A stretch of 40,317 bases of DNA from Piscibacillus salipiscarius JCM 13188 (GTDB lineage: Bacteria > Bacillota > Bacilli > Bacillales > Alkalibacillaceae): positions 1-40,317 of the forward strand of contig NZ_BBCD01000027.1 of NCBI RefSeq assembly GCF_001311865.1, in the 5' to 3' direction. Numbering within the stretch: position 1 is the first letter of the stretch; the number at the start of each line of letters is the position of its first letter. A program made the translations under genes and the position numbers. Under the pieces are notes generated by a model that saw only the letters and a program-made list of their open reading frames with translations, ran no database searches and was not told where the DNA came from. This document shows, piece by piece, positions 8,792-18,950 of this stretch.

Positions 8792-10624
8792 ATGCAAGAG
8801 AACAAAGACATTCGCAACATAGCGATTATTGCCCACGTTGACCACGGGAAAACAACCTTGGTTGACCAAATGTTACATTACTCAGGAACGTTTCGTGAGA
8901 ATGAACATGTAGATGAACGTGCGATGGACTCGAATGATTTAGAGAAAGAACGCGGTATTACGATTTTAGCTAAAAATACGGCGATTAATTATAACGATAC
9001 TCGCATTAACATTTTAGACACACCAGGACACGCAGATTTCGGCGGTGAAGTTGAACGGATTATGAAAATGGTAGACGGTGTTCTGCTAGTCGTTGATGCT
9101 TATGAGGGCTGTATGCCTCAGACTCGTTTCGTGCTTAAAAAGGCACTAGAAGATGGCTTAAAGCCGGTAGTCGTTTTAAACAAAATTGACCGTCCGAATG
9201 CTAGGCCTGAAGAAGTGGTCGATGAAGTATTAGACCTTTTCATTGAGCTTGGTGCAGACGATGATCAACTTGAATTCCCTGTTGTATATGCATCAGCTTT
9301 AAACGGAACGTCTGGTGAAGAGCCTGAGGAACAGCAAGAAACGATGGATCCGGTATTTAAAGTTATTTTAGATTACGTGCCAAAACCTAAGCGTGATGTG
9401 GAAGGGCCACTTCAGTTCCAAATCACGATGCTTGATTACAACGATTATGTCGGTCGTATCGGTGTTGGACGTATATATCGTGGTCGCATGAAAGTCGGCG
9501 AGCAGGTCGCGTTAATGAAAAAAGACGGCAGCATGAAAAAGTACCGTGTAACGAAACTGTTCGGTTTCATCGGATTAAAACGTGTTGAAATTCAAGAAGC
9601 TGAAGCGGGTGACATTGTAGCAGTAGCGGGAATGGAAGACATCAACGTTGGTGAGACGGTTTGTGATGTTGAAAATCCTGATGCACTACCAATTCCGCGT
9701 ATTGATGAGCCGACATTACAGATGAAGTTTGTGACGAATAACAGTCCATTTGCTGGTCGTGAAGGTAAATTCGTAACGGCTCGTCAGATTGAAGAACGTC
9801 TACTCACTCAACTTGAAACGGACGTAAGTCTTCGCGTTGAGAAAACTGAATCACCAGATGCTTGGATTGTATCTGGTCGTGGTGAGCTTCACTTATCGAT
9901 TTTAATAGAAAACATGCGCCGTGAAGGTTTTGAATTACAAATTTCTAAGCCACAGGTCATTATAAAAGAAATGGACGGTGTGAAATGTGAGCCTATGGAA
10001 CGCGTTCAAGTGGACGTACCTGAAGAGCACCAAGGTGCGGTGATGGAATCACTTGGTGAGCGAAAAGGTGAAATGATTGATATGGTGAACCAAGGAAATG
10101 GTCAAGTCCGCTTAGAATTTAAAATACCTTCAAGAGGTTTAATTGGTTATACGACAGAATTTATGACACAAACACGTGGGTTCGGGATCATTAACCACAC
10201 ATTTGATTCTTATGAGCCAGTCGTTGGGGGCCGAGTAGGTGGCCGTCGCCAAGGTGTATTAGTATCTCAAGAAAAAGGTAAAGCGACAAACTACAGCATC
10301 CTTGCTCTTGAAGATCGTGGCGTCATTTTTGTTGAACCAAATACAGAAGTATATGAAGGTATGATTGTTGGGGAGCACAACCGTGAAAACGACTTAACAG
10401 TTAACATCACGAAAGAAAAGGCTCTAACTAACGTGCGTTCAGCAACAAAAGATAACACACAAACCATTAAATCCACACGTAAATTAACGCTTGAAGAAGC
10501 GATAGAATATCTGGATGACGATGAGTATTGCGAAGTAACTCCAGAATCAATCCGTTTACGTAAGAAAATCTTAAACAAAGGTGAACGTGAGCGTGCTCAG
10601 AAAAAATCTAAATTAAATAGTTAA
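8792..10624 (+). CDS. typA: Ribosome-associated GTPase TypA/BipA
   Basis: Translational GTPase that binds the ribosome and affects 50S assembly and stress or cold growth. It is intact, about 610 residues as in B. subtilis. Motifs: P-loop AHVDHGKTT, switch RGITI, G3 DTPGHADF, G4 NKID; then domain II, and the BipA-specific C-terminal half ([43 protein letters not shown]). ATG 8792 is chosen because TAGGAG lies 7 bases upstream and the protein then begins like its homologues; the GTG at 8768 does not. Confidence 0.97.
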   Translation: MQENKDIRNIAIIAHVDHGKTTLVDQMLHYSGTFRENEHVDERAMDSNDLEKERGITILAKNTAINYNDTRINILDTPGHADFGGEVERIMKMVDGVLLVVDAYEGCMPQTRFVLKKALEDGLKPVVVLNKIDRPNARPEEVVDEVLDLFIELGADDDQLEFPVVYASALNGTSGEEPEEQQETMDPVFKVILDYVPKPKRDVEGPLQFQITMLDYNDYVGRIGVGRIYRGRMKVGEQVALMKKDGSMKKYRVTKLFGFIGLKRVEIQEAEAGDIVAVAGMEDINVGETVCDVENPDALPIPRIDEPTLQMKFVTNNSPFAGREGKFVTARQIEERLLTQLETDVSLRVEKTESPDAWIVSGRGELHLSILIENMRREGFELQISKPQVIIKEMDGVKCEPMERVQVDVPEEHQGAVMESLGERKGEMIDMVNQGNGQVRLEFKIPSRGLIGYTTEFMTQTRGFGIINHTFDSYEPVVGGRVGGRRQGVLVSQEKGKATNYSILALEDRGVIFVEPNTEVYEGMIVGEHNRENDLTVNITKEKALTNVRSATKDNTQTIKSTRKLTLEEAIEYLDDDEYCEVTPESIRLRKKILNKGERERAQKKSKLNS

Positions 10625-10632
10625 TGTGAAAA

Positions 10633-10660
10633 AATCCGCTGAACTTAGTGTCAGCGGATT
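10633..10660 (+). terminator. typA terminator, probably bidirectional
   Basis: AATCCGCTGA and TCAGCGGATT form a perfect 10-bp stem with an 8-base loop, then ATTTTAA. On the minus strand it is followed by TTTTTTCAC, so it can also stop the convergent ferritin-like gene. Confidence 0.85.
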
Positions 10661-10671
10661 ATTTTAATGCA

Positions 10672-11105
10672 TTATTGAAAATGTGGATCCATAAGTAAAC
10701 GGTCAATCTCTTCCATATGACCGGTTTCATCGGCTATCATATCATCTAATTTAACAGACAGTTCGGTTAAACCGAGTTCGTCAGATTGTTTCTTACGCTC
10801 TTCATAACGATCAATCGTTGCTTTTTCAGCGTCTCGAGCAGCTTCAAGCATTTTCTTAACATCCGTTTCTTGAGGTACAGGTGCAGGCTCAACGGTTGGT
10901 GTGCCACCGAGTGACTTTATTTTTCGGCTAAGTACAACGCATGCCCTTGTTCATCAGCAATTTCGCTTTCGAAAAAAGGTTTTAATGTAGCGCGATATAA
11001 ACCTGAGACGACAGCCGCATTATTCGTATACATGATTGAGGCTGTGTACTCGTTTCTTAAATCTTCATTTAATCCATCAATTAATTCTTGCATTTTTTGA
11101 TCCAT
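10672..11105 (-). CDS. Ferritin-like di-iron domain protein, one frameshift
   Basis: About 144 residues when the frame is restored. Two similar helical halves carry ferritin-type iron ligands: RNEYTASIMY and ESEIADEQGHALY (E..ExxH), then EKATIDRYEER and DETGHMEEID (E..ExxH). This is typical of small Dps/bacterioferritin-like or rubrerythrin-like proteins; storage versus peroxide defence cannot be told. The T-run 10920-10924 lacks one base; restoring it gives LAEKIKSLGGTPTVEP. Start ATG 11105 has AAAGGTGG nine bases upstream; the ATG at 11114 abuts that site. Confidence 0.78.
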
Positions 11106-11203
11106 AAAAAACATCCACCTTTCGTTTGGAGTTCTATATATGGTTTTCCCTGTTCTTGCAGGAATAAACATGACTGTACTGTCCCAAAAGATGATCAAAG
11201 GAC

Positions 11204-11234
11204 CAAAAAAAGCCTCCCAGTGACCGGGAGGCTT
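11204..11234 (-). terminator. Terminator of the secreted nuclease gene
   Basis: AAGCCTCCC and GGGAGGCTT form a perfect 9-bp stem. On the minus strand it is followed by a long T-run (A-run 11204-11210). Confidence 0.9.
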
Positions 11235-11240
11235 TACAAT

Positions 11241-13838
11241 TTATGATGCTTTGCGTTCAAATAATTTATTAAGTTCGTGCTCGATATTCTTAAGGTGTGC
11301 ATCTTTACCGTTATTCTGATATTTGACTAAGGCTTTTTCTACCGAATGCATCACAGATTGAATATGCTGTTCAGTATTACCGTTTGTCTCGACGGTCTCT
11401 TTAAGCTCAGCTTCTAGTTGGTTTAGTAAAAATTCATTCCCATGTTGGTTTGCGATTTCTACTAAATTAGCCGCTGAATAATCAAGAAGTTGAGCTTCGA
11501 CGACATCATCAGCATGACGTGGCATGACCTTATATTCGTCATAGTTATAAGTTAAAACGCCGGTAACGGACTGATAATACTCATTCGCTCTGACTAAATC
11601 TGTATCTGAATCAATGACAAAGTGTCCGTTAGCGTCGTAGGCTTGATAGTTATGATAACCATCATCACCCTCAACATAAAAATCTTTAACCGTGACAAGC
11701 TGGCCTTCATAAGCTTCGCCAACTTCACTTGAAGTAATCACTATCGGTTCAGGTTCACCAACACCTTTTTCGATAATAGATACATGATCTTCACTTGGGA
11801 GAATTTGAAGCAGGCCAAAGTATTCCTCGGTTCGTGCTTTAGCACTGATTTTGTCACCAACTTGTGCTCCGAAATCTTCAGCACGAACGACGATTCCAGC
11901 GGTGTCATCCTGAACGTAGTAATTGTACATGCCACCAGCATAGAATGCGGCAGTGATTACACCTTCGATATGAACGCGAGTATCGAGTTCGGCATCACGT
12001 GCCGATTGAATTGATTGAACAGGTAACTCCTCCGTTACATCTTCTTCACTTCTAGGCATTAACTTGAATTCACTGAAGTTATAATCAATGACACCAACGA
12101 TTTCATCGTAAGTTTTACCAACTTCTAAAAAGCCAGCATCATTATCGATGACAAATTCACCGTCTGCATCACGTGCAGTATAATCGTTATATTGGTTGAC
12201 GGATAGTATTTCAACATCTTCCATAGTTACTAGCTGAGCTTCGATGGACTCGCCAAGGTCACTAGATGATACTAGTGTTGGTTCAATGTTTGACACATCT
12301 TCTTCGATCACCTGTACATTAGCATCAACGATTTGGAGCATACCGTAATACTCATCCGTCACACCAGAAGCGGCAATTTTATCACCGACATTTGCTTCTA
12401 AATCACTCGTACGCACGATGATTCCAGCCGTATGGTCTTGAATATAATAGTTTGTAAGGCCGCCACTAACTACTTTATGAGTAATTGTGCCTTCAACTGT
12501 GACGCTAGTTCCTAATTCAGCTGATCTAGCGTCAGCGATAATTGGCTCGCGTTCGAAAGCAGGCTCATATCCTTCATTTAAAGCTGTTAATTCATCTCCA
12601 AAGAAAATTCGAGCATGCACCGGCACTTCCGCCCAATCGTCTGGCATGTAATAAAGACCAGTTTCTGAGTTAGCTACGTAACGATGTAACGGACTATTAT
12701 CGTAGCGAGCACGGAAGATAAATGGTAATTCCATTAATGGTGTGTCTTCAGACCAGATCCCTTTATTTTGTTCTTTAGCGGCCTTAACAGCATCCTGGTA
12801 CTGTTGGTAAGTTTCCTCAGGTCCAACAGGCCAAATAAAATAAGTAGAAGCATAACCTTCTTGTACTAATTTGAGGTTTGTATTTAGGTTGTCCTCTTTG
12901 CGAACGACCTCAGCTAACACACGGCCATACGTATCAAGAGGCTCCTCTCCAACTTTGATGATGACTTCATCACCAGGCTGCAATAGTTCACTTAAATACT
13001 CCTTGGCCTGTTCACCATGATATTTTTGAGAATGGTTCGGGTCTTCTAAAATTAATTCTGGGTCATAATCATCTTGATGGTAGGTTTCTGGGGTGTCCAT
13101 ATTTAAGAAGCGGATCGTCGTTTCTCCTAAAACTGGTTCATTGACATGGATTGTATCGCCGTCAACAATTCGGTCGACTGTACGATGGTATTCCTCTTTG
13201 GGGTCATTATCTGGAGGTGTGACTTCTTCATGACTACCAATATAGTCAAATGTATCTTTTGGGAATGCAATCCAATCAGTAGATGGATCAAAGTCATCTG
13301 ATGCATTGGTGTCGCCAGCTGTAATAGAAATGTCTCTTACTAATGTTTTATCTTGAGTTTTGGTTAGGTTGTCTCCCCAATAATCTCCAGGGTCTTCACC
13401 GACTTTTCCAAGTGAATCAATGATGTCTCCGTTACGAGTATCGGCATTATAGTTTTTAAAAAGAATGATTGCATCATCGCCATTAAAATTATAAGCGAAA
13501 GAGTTTCCGGTAAGATTTGCTTGATCTAATAATGGTTGATCAGCATCACTGTGAGCCATTACAAAGGTTTCACCGGGTTCAAGTGTGCCAGCTAGATTTA
13601 ACTCATTAGCATAACCATCACCAGGTTCAAACGAAGCACCATTTGTGAAAGTTACAATAGAATAAGAAGACATATCGACCGTCTCACTTGTCCCATTATA
13701 GATTTCAATGGCTTTATTATAACCGCCACCTTCAATATATTCTGAGATGATCAAATCATGATGAGTGTCTGCAAAACTACTTGTTGAAAAAGTTACCGTA
13801 AAAAGTGCGAACAAAACAACAGTAAAGAACTTCTTCAC
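11241..13838 (-). CDS. Large secreted nuclease: lamin-tail, SNase and two OB repeats (YhcR-like)
   Basis: 865 residues, intact. Signal peptide 1-23 (cut after SSFA). Lamin-tail domain about 25-200 (LIISEYIEGGGYNKAIEIYN). Staphylococcal-nuclease domain about 217-372, with metal residues D226/D228 (VDGD) and D248 and catalytic R243, E251 (RFLNMDTPE) and R306 (YGRVLAEV), all present. Two similar OB-fold repeats follow at about 430-597 and 606-778, each with EGxIT, NYY(I/V)QDxTAGI and MPR. A helical tail ends the protein, with no LPXTG or membrane anchor, so it should be released. B. subtilis YhcR combines similar OB and nuclease modules. Likely role: Ca-dependent breakdown of extracellular DNA/RNA. 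GTG start with AGGAGGGGG 8 bases upstream. Confidence 0.87.
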   Translation of the reverse strand: MKKFFTVVLFALFTVTFSTSSFADTHHDLIISEYIEGGGYNKAIEIYNGTSETVDMSSYSIVTFTNGASFEPGDGYANELNLAGTLEPGETFVMAHSDADQPLLDQANLTGNSFAYNFNGDDAIILFKNYNADTRNGDIIDSLGKVGEDPGDYWGDNLTKTQDKTLVRDISITAGDTNASDDFDPSTDWIAFPKDTFDYIGSHEEVTPPDNDPKEEYHRTVDRIVDGDTIHVNEPVLGETTIRFLNMDTPETYHQDDYDPELILEDPNHSQKYHGEQAKEYLSELLQPGDEVIIKVGEEPLDTYGRVLAEVVRKEDNLNTNLKLVQEGYASTYFIWPVGPEETYQQYQDAVKAAKEQNKGIWSEDTPLMELPFIFRARYDNSPLHRYVANSETGLYYMPDDWAEVPVHARIFFGDELTALNEGYEPAFEREPIIADARSAELGTSVTVEGTITHKVVSGGLTNYYIQDHTAGIIVRTSDLEANVGDKIAASGVTDEYYGMLQIVDANVQVIEEDVSNIEPTLVSSSDLGESIEAQLVTMEDVEILSVNQYNDYTARDADGEFVIDNDAGFLEVGKTYDEIVGVIDYNFSEFKLMPRSEEDVTEELPVQSIQSARDAELDTRVHIEGVITAAFYAGGMYNYYVQDDTAGIVVRAEDFGAQVGDKISAKARTEEYFGLLQILPSEDHVSIIEKGVGEPEPIVITSSEVGEAYEGQLVTVKDFYVEGDDGYHNYQAYDANGHFVIDSDTDLVRANEYYQSVTGVLTYNYDEYKVMPRHADDVVEAQLLDYSAANLVEIANQHGNEFLLNQLEAELKETVETNGNTEQHIQSVMHSVEKALVKYQNNGKDAHLKNIEHELNKLFERKAS

Positions 13839-13872
13839 TAAGTTTCCCCCTCCTGTAATAAATTTCAGTTTA

Positions 13873-13878
13873 ATTATA
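13873..13878 (-). promoter_or_regulatory. Putative -10 of the nuclease gene
   Basis: TATAAT on the minus strand, 35 bp before the GTG start. The -35 is unclear. Confidence 0.4.
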
Positions 13879-13987
13879 ACTTGTCTTCGAATAAAAATCT
13901 CACTAATTGTAGAAATTAATATAGAAATAATTCAATAGGGTGATATGTGAAAATAGTATAAAAAATCAAAAAATCTTACAAAACATC

Positions 13988-14015
13988 TTCAACTTATGAC
14001 AAAAATGTGTATAAT
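13988..14015 (+). promoter_or_regulatory. Putative oppA promoter
   Basis: TTCAAC (13988-13993), 16 bp, TATAAT (14010-14015). It leaves a leader of about 65 bases before oppA. Confidence 0.5.
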
Positions 14016-14035
14016 AGAGAGTACAGGCTTTTTAC

Positions 14036-14068
14036 TGCAGCGAAAGTTGCATAAATTTTTAAAAAATT
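14036..14068 (+). promoter_or_regulatory. oppA leader: tetraloop hairpin and CodY-box-like sequence
   Basis: TGCAGC-GAAA-GTTGCA forms a 6-bp stem capped by a GNRA-type loop (14036-14051). Directly after it AATTTTTAAAAAATT (14054-14068) matches 13 of 15 positions of the CodY box AATTTTCWGAAAATT and ends at the ribosome binding site. Peptide permeases are classic CodY targets, but the match is also simple AT-rich sequence. Confidence 0.35.
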
Positions 14069-14084
14069 AGGGGTAAAAAGTAAC

Positions 14085-15775
14085 ATGAGAAATTTCAGTA
14101 AATTCTTGTTATTTTCTTTAATCGCTTCTCTAGTACTTGTACTAGCTGCTTGTTCTGGTGGCGATAGTGAAGAAGATACTAATAACAATAGTGAAGGTGA
14201 AACAGAAAGTAACCAAAGTGAAGGTGAAGGCGAGGGCGAAGAAACTGCTTCTAAGTCTGAGCAGGTTCTTAACGTTAACATTAAAGAAGAGCCTCCATCG
14301 TTACACCCTGGACTAGCTTCTGATACGACATCAAGCTCAGTATTAGACCAGGTATTTGAAGGGTTAACTCGTATTAATCCTCAAGGTGAAGCAGAAGAAG
14401 CTATGGCAGAAGACATTCAAGTGTCAGATGACCAAAAACTTACACGTTCACAATTCGTGAAGGTGCTACATGGTCGAATGGTGACCCTGTAACAGCTCAA
14501 GACTTTGAGTTTGCTTGGAAATGGGTATTAAACCCTGACAATGCTGAAACGGATTATGCTTATCAGCTTTATCCAATTAAAAACGCAGAAGCTGCAAAAT
14601 CTGGAGAAGCTTCTTTAGATGAAGTAGGAATTACTGCTAAAGATGATAAGACGTTAGTTGTAGAACTAGAACAACCTACTCCTTATTTCGAAAAGCTAAC
14701 TGCATTCCACACTTATTATCCTGTTAACAAAAATGCTGTTGAAGGTAATGACGAGTGGTATACAGATGCAGGTGAGCAATATGTAACAAACGGTCCATTC
14801 TTATTAGATTCTTGGACTCACAAAGATAAAATTGTACTTAAGAAAAATCCTGACTACTGGGATGCTGAAAATGTATCTCTAGAAACAGTTAACATGTTCA
14901 TGGTTGAGAACGAAAACACTGCATTAAATATGTTTAAAAATGGTGAGTTAGACTGGGTAGGTTCTCCATTTGACTCAGTACCATTAGCAGCTATGGATCA
15001 ACTTAAGCAAGAGGACAAGTTAAACATTTCACCACTAGCTGGTGTTTACTATTATGCATTTAATGTTGAGAAAGAGCCTTTCAACAATGCTAAAATTCGC
15101 CGTGCATTTGCTCTAGCGATTAACCGTCAAGCAATTGTTGAGAACATTACTAAAGGTGGACAGCTTCCAGCAATGGCATTAGTACCACCAACAATTTGGG
15201 AAGAAAACGAAGAGGGTTACTTCGAAGATAATAACGTTGAAAAAGCTAAACAGTTATTAGAAGAAGGACTTGAAGAAGAAGGTTTAAGTGAGTTACCAAA
15301 AGTAACAATTTCTTATAACACTAGTGAAGCACACGCTGCAATTGCTCAAGCAATTCAAGATATGTGGAGACAAAACCTTGGTGTAGATGTAGAACTTGCT
15401 AACGAAGAATGGCAAGTATACTTAGACACTATGGGTAATGGTAACTTCCAAGTTGGTCGTATGGGTTGGTTAGCTGACTTTAACGATGCAATTAACTTCT
15501 TAGAAATTTTCCAATCTAAAGGTGGAAACAACTACACTAACTGGGAAAGTGAAGAATATGCTTCTTTACTAGAAGAGTCTAGAACAATTACTGATCCAGA
15601 AGAGCGTAAATCAGTATTAAAAGAAGCTGAACAAATCTTTATGGATGAATTACCATTAGCACCAATTTACTTCTACACAAACGTATACACTAAGAAAGAT
15701 TACGTTAAAGATGTTAAACCAAGTGCGATGGGTAGCATCAACTTAAAATACGGTTCAATTGAATCAGCTGAGTAA
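14085..15775 (+). CDS. oppA: Oligopeptide-binding lipoprotein OppA, one frameshift
   Basis: Extracytoplasmic peptide-binding protein (SBP family 5) of the Opp/Dpp ABC importer, about 563 residues. Signal peptide with lipobox LVLAAC (Cys23), then an acidic Ser/Glu/Asn-rich linker to about residue 60, then the binding lobes (EPPSLHPGLASDT, YVTNGPFLLDSW, IRRAFALAINRQAI, YFYTNVY). The A-run at 14434-14438 lacks one base; restoring it gives DDQKTYTFTIREGATWSNGDPVTAQDF. First gene of oppABCDF. Two hairpins downstream suggest it is made in excess over the permease. Confidence 0.93.
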
Positions 15776-15799
15776 TATTCACAACACACAAAATTAAAT

Positions 15800-15839
15800 G
15801 AGAAAAGGTATATAGGAAACATTCTATATACCTTCTCTC
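15800..15839 (+). other. Intercistronic hairpin after oppA without U-tract
   Basis: A 16-bp arm (GAGAAAAGGTATATAG) pairs with CTATATACCTTCTCTC with one mismatch, 8-base loop. No T-run follows, so it is more likely an mRNA 3'-end stabiliser or processing structure than a terminator. Confidence 0.6.
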
Positions 15840-15946
15840 GTTAAAAAAGAGAATTTATTAACTATTCAAACAACAAGAGTTAACTCCAAAAGATTACATG
15901 ACATGACTTTTTAAATATTTCTAATAACTTTAGTTTATGTATTGTT

Positions 15947-15970
15947 GGGGTGATTCAATCACCCCTTTTT
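15947..15970 (+). terminator. Terminator between oppA and oppB
   Basis: GGGGTGATT-C-AATCACCCC (15947-15965) followed by TTTTT. It sits inside the opp operon, so partial read-through would give more OppA than OppBCDF, unless oppB has its own promoter. Confidence 0.8.
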
Positions 15971-16029
15971 AATGTGAAAAAAGAGTTAATATTTTGAATT
16001 TTCTATTGTACAAAATGGAGGTGGAGGAA

Positions 16030-16964
16030 TTGGGTAACTATCTCTTAAGGAGATTTGGTTCAATGCTGGCATCGTTATTTTTCATTGTAACGATTACATT
16101 TGTTTTGATGCAGCTTGCTCCAGGTGGGCCATTTGCATCTGAGAAAAAATGCCGCCGGAAATTGAAGCACAGATGAACGCGAAGTACGGTCTAGATGATC
16201 CACTTCATATCCAGTATTTTGACTACCTAAAGGACGTCGCTCAGTGGGATTTTGGCCCATCATTAAAACTTACAGGTCAAAGTGTAAACGATATCATTAA
16301 CCGTAGTTTTGAATATTCCTTACTATTAGGGCTAGAATCAATCTTTCTAGCACTAGCATTTGGGATTTTATTAGGAGTGATCGCTGCGTTAAGGCATAAC
16401 TCAGGAGTGGACTATACGGCGATGGTTATTGCTGTATTAGGTATTTCAGTACCAAACTTTATTTTGGCAGCCGTGCTGCAATATTTCTTTGCAATGAAGT
16501 TACAATTACTACCAGTAGCAGGATTTGATTCATTTGCACACACACTCTTACCAGCAATTGCGTTAGCAACAACGCCAATGGCTTTCATTGCAAGATTGAT
16601 GCGTTCAAGCATGCTAGATGTATTAAGCTCGGATTATATTAAGACAGCGAAAGCAAAAGGTTTAAATGAACGTGTTGTTACTTACAGGCACGCTCTAAGA
16701 AATGCGATTATGCCGGTTGTCTCTTATTTAGGACCACTTGTCGTCGCAATCTTAACAGGAAGCTTCGTGATCGAGGAAATCTTCAACATTCCTGGATTAG
16801 GTGCAGAGTTTGTTAACAGTGTTACAAACCGTGACTATACAGTTATTATGGGTACAACTGTGTTCTTCAGTGCGTTACTTCTAGTATCCATATTATTAGT
16901 AGATTTACTTTACACACTCATTGACCCTCGAATTAAGTTTGGTAAAGAAGGAGGGAAAAGCTAA
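16030..16964 (+). CDS. oppB: Oligopeptide permease OppB, one frameshift
   Basis: Inner-membrane channel subunit of the peptide importer, about 312 residues, six membrane segments. N-terminus [22 protein letters not shown] and APGGPF are typical; the EAA loop is seen at [24 protein letters not shown]. The A-run 16143-16148 lacks one base; restoring it gives [26 protein letters not shown] 16030 is the probable start: GGAGGTGG precedes it at proper distance. The stop overlaps the oppC ATG (TAATG). Confidence 0.92.
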
Positions 16965-17902
16965 TGTCACAACCTGAATTAAACAGAGCAGAAATAGAAC
17001 AGACAGATTTTGAACCATTAGTTAGAGATGAATCTGATGCTGAGAAAATTTCCGGAGAAAGTACATCTTACTGGAAAGATGCTTGGCGCCGTTTTAAAAA
17101 GAATAAATTAGCTTTGTTCGGTGTAGGTGTCATATTATTCCTAGCATTTATGTCATTCTTTGGTGGTCCTATATCTGGTTACGATTATTACACAAACAAT
17201 TACGCCATAACTAACCAATCACCAAGCGCTGATCATTGGTTTGGAACCGATAACCTTGGCCGTGACGTATTTTCAAGAACTTGGTATGGAGCTAAAATAT
17301 CTCTATTTATCGGTATTATGGCTGCACTTATCGACGTTGTGATTGGTGTTATTTGGGGTGCAGTTGCAGGATATTTTGGCGGAAAAGTTGACGAATACAT
17401 GATGAGAATAGCAGATATTCTTTATAGTCTTCCATATTTATTAGTGGTTATTTTGTTAATGGTAATTTTACCACAAGGATTATGGACACTAATCATAGCG
17501 ATGACCTTCACAGGCTGGATTAACATGGCCAGAATTGTCCGGGGTCAGGTTATGCAGTTAAGAAATGAAGAATATGTGCTAGCCGCTCGAACCTTAGGTG
17601 CTAATAGTAACCGAATCATGTTTAGACACTTAGTGCCAAATACACTTGGTCCAATTCTAGTAACATTAACATTAACTATTCCAAATGCAATCTTTACAGA
17701 AGCATTTTTAAGTTATCTAGGTTTAGGTGTACAAGCTCCACTTGCAAGTTGGGGTACAATGACAAATGATGCGATAGGCGCATTACAATATTATCCTTAC
17801 CAATTATTCTTCCCAGCGTTCTTTATCTGTTTAACGATGCTGGCATTTAACGTAATTGGTGATGGTATGCGAGACGCGTTAGACCCTAAATCTCGTAAAT
17901 AA
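16964..17902 (+). CDS. oppC: Oligopeptide permease OppC
   Basis: 312 residues, intact; second membrane subunit of the importer. A cytosolic N-terminal stretch (about 1-45) is followed by a first membrane segment, the family sequence DHWFGTDNLGRDVFSRTWYGAKISL, and five more segments with the EAA loop EEYVLAARTLGANSNRIMFRHLVPN. The start overlaps the oppB stop codon, implying translational coupling. Confidence 0.95.
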   Translation: MSQPELNRAEIEQTDFEPLVRDESDAEKISGESTSYWKDAWRRFKKNKLALFGVGVILFLAFMSFFGGPISGYDYYTNNYAITNQSPSADHWFGTDNLGRDVFSRTWYGAKISLFIGIMAALIDVVIGVIWGAVAGYFGGKVDEYMMRIADILYSLPYLLVVILLMVILPQGLWTLIIAMTFTGWINMARIVRGQVMQLRNEEYVLAARTLGANSNRIMFRHLVPNTLGPILVTLTLTIPNAIFTEAFLSYLGLGVQAPLASWGTMTNDAIGALQYYPYQLFFPAFFICLTMLAFNVIGDGMRDALDPKSRK

Positions 17903-17915
17903 GGAGGGGAAAACC

Positions 17916-18950
17916 GTGAAAAAAGTATTAGAAGTAAAAGATCTAAATGTCTTTTTCGATACGTATAAAGCTGAAGTTCAAGCAGTTCGTGGAGTGTCTT
18001 TTGACGTACACGAAAAAGAAACTTTAGCCATAGTTGGTGAGTCAGGCTCAGGAAAGAGTGTGACGTCCCAATCAATTATGAAATTAATACCAATGCCTCC
18101 TGGAAAATTTGCTGGGGGTTCCATTAAATTTAATGGTGAGGAATTATTAGATAAATCAGAGAAACAAATGGAAGACATTCGTGGTAAAGAAATTAGTATG
18201 ATCTTCCAAGATCCAATGACATCATTAAACCCAACGATGACTGTTGGTAAACAAATCGCGGAAAGCTTAATTAAACACCAAAACATGTCGAAGTCTCAAG
18301 CACGTAAACGCGGTTTAGAGCTATTAGAACTAGTAGGAATTCCAAACCCTGATGCTCGTATTGATCAGTATCCGCATGAATATTCAGGTGGTATGCGTCA
18401 AAGAGCAATGATTGCAATTGCGCTTGCATGTAATCCTAAACTGTTAATTGCCGATGAACCGACTACAGCTCTTGACGTAACAATTCAGGCACAAATCCTG
18501 GATTTAATGCGTGACTTACAAGATAAAGTCAATACATCGATTATTTTAATTACACACGATTTAGGTGTCGTTGCTAATGCAGCTCACCGTGTAGCCGTCA
18601 TGTATGGTGGTAAAATTGTTGAAACGGGTACGGTAGATGAGATTTTCTATAATCCAACACATCCTTATACTTGGGGTCTATTAGGCTCGATGCCTGATTT
18701 AGACAGAGATGGCGAAGAAGAGTTACAAGCTATTCCTGGTACGCCACCAGATTTATCTGATCCTCCAAAAGGATGTCCTTTTGCTGCGCGTTGTCCGTAT
18801 GCGATGAAAGTCTGCGAAAACCACATGCCTGATTACTTTGAGCTATCTGATACTCAGAAGAGTGCATGCTGGTTATTGGACGAACGTTCACCTAAGGTAG
18901 AACCACCTGAATCTGCTAAAGTAGGAGGTTCGAAACGCGATGAAGAATAA
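17916..18950 (+). CDS. oppD: Oligopeptide transport ATPase OppD
   Basis: 344 residues, intact ABC ATPase. Walker A GESGSGKS, signature YSGGMRQR, Walker B LLIADEPT, H-loop ITHDLG. The C-terminal oligopeptide-transporter extension carries the cysteine pattern GCPFAARCPYAMKVC. GTG start with AAGGAGGGG upstream, 13 bp after oppC. It pairs with OppF as the heterodimeric motor. Confidence 0.95.
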   Translation: MKKVLEVKDLNVFFDTYKAEVQAVRGVSFDVHEKETLAIVGESGSGKSVTSQSIMKLIPMPPGKFAGGSIKFNGEELLDKSEKQMEDIRGKEISMIFQDPMTSLNPTMTVGKQIAESLIKHQNMSKSQARKRGLELLELVGIPNPDARIDQYPHEYSGGMRQRAMIAIALACNPKLLIADEPTTALDVTIQAQILDLMRDLQDKVNTSIILITHDLGVVANAAHRVAVMYGGKIVETGTVDEIFYNPTHPYTWGLLGSMPDLDRDGEEELQAIPGTPPDLSDPPKGCPFAARCPYAMKVCENHMPDYFELSDTQKSACWLLDERSPKVEPPESAKVGGSKRDEE

